Shown piece by piece: positions 63,953 through 64,000 of a stretch of 64,000 nucleotides of DNA. The notes below the pieces were generated by a model that was not told where the DNA came from, did not search any database, and saw only the letters and a list, made by a program, of their open reading frames with translations. Numbering within the stretch: the stretch's first letter is position 1; each line of letters opens with the position of its first letter. The position numbers and the translations under genes were made by a program. Source of the stretch: CAITUY01 sp964611575. Its GTDB lineage: Bacteria > Verrucomicrobiota > Kiritimatiellia > CAIKKV01 > CAITUY01. The stretch covers positions 20,080 through 84,079 of the forward strand of contig CAZTAJ010000004.1 in NCBI GenBank assembly GCA_964611575.1, read 5' to 3'.

Positions 63953-63998
63953 GACTCGTTAGAAATGTCCCCATTCCGGACTCATTAGAAATGTCCCC
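63953..63998. repeat. Two 20-nt direct repeats at the right edge, IS-end-like
   Basis: GACTCGTTAGAAATGTCCCC (63953-63972) and the same sequence with one G-to-A change (63979-63998) are spaced 26 nt apart. Two or more ~20-nt subterminal repeats next to a TGTCCCC-type end are typical of IS21-family and related insertion-sequence termini. No transposase is inside the window, so the element, if present, lies to the right. Confidence 0.4.
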
Positions 63999-64000
63999 TT

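Overview
The window comes from a GC-rich (roughly 60-65 percent), Gram-negative, heterotrophic bacterium that is very probably a member of the PVC superphylum, most like Kiritimatiellota/Lentisphaerota/Verrucomicrobiota. This is inference. It rests on operons of secreted GH71-like and GH20-like hydrolases, right-handed beta-helix proteins, calcium-site D-G-D-G tails, CBM9-like giant secreted proteins and LacI/GntR regulators, with no SusC/SusD pair. ExbB/ExbD, OpgG/OpgH and several lipobox proteins point to a two-membrane envelope. No plasmid, phage or CRISPR signal was seen. An IS-end-like tandem repeat lies at the right edge.

Layout. 1-9.6 kb: a leftward operon of six genes, several overlapping by 4 nt: three GH71/GH99-like hydrolases (one cut by the left edge), a beta-helix protein, a large TIM-barrel-like hydrolase and an MDR dehydrogenase. 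A promoter with a palindromic operator sits at its head, next to a LacI-type regulator gene (9.6-10.7 kb). 10.8-17.6 kb: leftward housekeeping genes gap-pgk-tpiA-secG, then an oligopeptide-type ABC binding protein and a dGTPase-like gene. 17.9-27.7 kb: a small lipoprotein, then a leftward cluster FmdB - zinc-ribbon membrane protein - secreted unknown - argH - ExbB - ExbD - periplasmic TPR protein - VWA protein. The VWA protein's single membrane helix carries a TonB-like S-x3-H motif. 27.8-32 kb: a membrane-anchored response-regulator receiver protein (+), aroA-cmk-RmlC-like cupin (-), and a TcdA/ThiF-like E1 enzyme (+).

32-37.4 kb: a second leftward saccharide operon headed by a GntR/LacI-hybrid regulator, then a beta-helix protein, an SGNH esterase-like protein and a GH20-like hydrolase. 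37.5-46.3 kb: two translationally coupled, paralogous giant secreted proteins with CBM9-like N-termini, divergent from a beta-propeller protein. 46.4-51.9 kb: a remarkable 962-residue lipoprotein built almost wholly of short aromatic/P-L repeats, a likely remnant of a YbaK-type tRNA-editing gene, a cytoplasmic TIM-barrel-like hydrolase and a small unknown protein. 52-61.8 kb: a periplasmic-glucan locus, read leftward as an 1800-residue membrane-GH94 fusion, opgG, an unknown single-TM protein and opgH. 62-64 kb: a third beta-helix protein, a STAS-like small protein, tRNA-Ala(GGC), and two 20-nt direct repeats at the edge.

How it fits together. Two regulator-controlled operons appear built to deconstruct complex (probably alpha-glucan or mannan, and amino-sugar-containing) polysaccharides outside the cytoplasm. 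The ExbBD-TPR-VWA and OpgGH-GH94 loci act on the envelope itself. The most promising unexplained systems are the OpgGH/membrane-GH94 glucan locus, the ExbBD-powered VWA protein and the aromatic-repeat lipoprotein.
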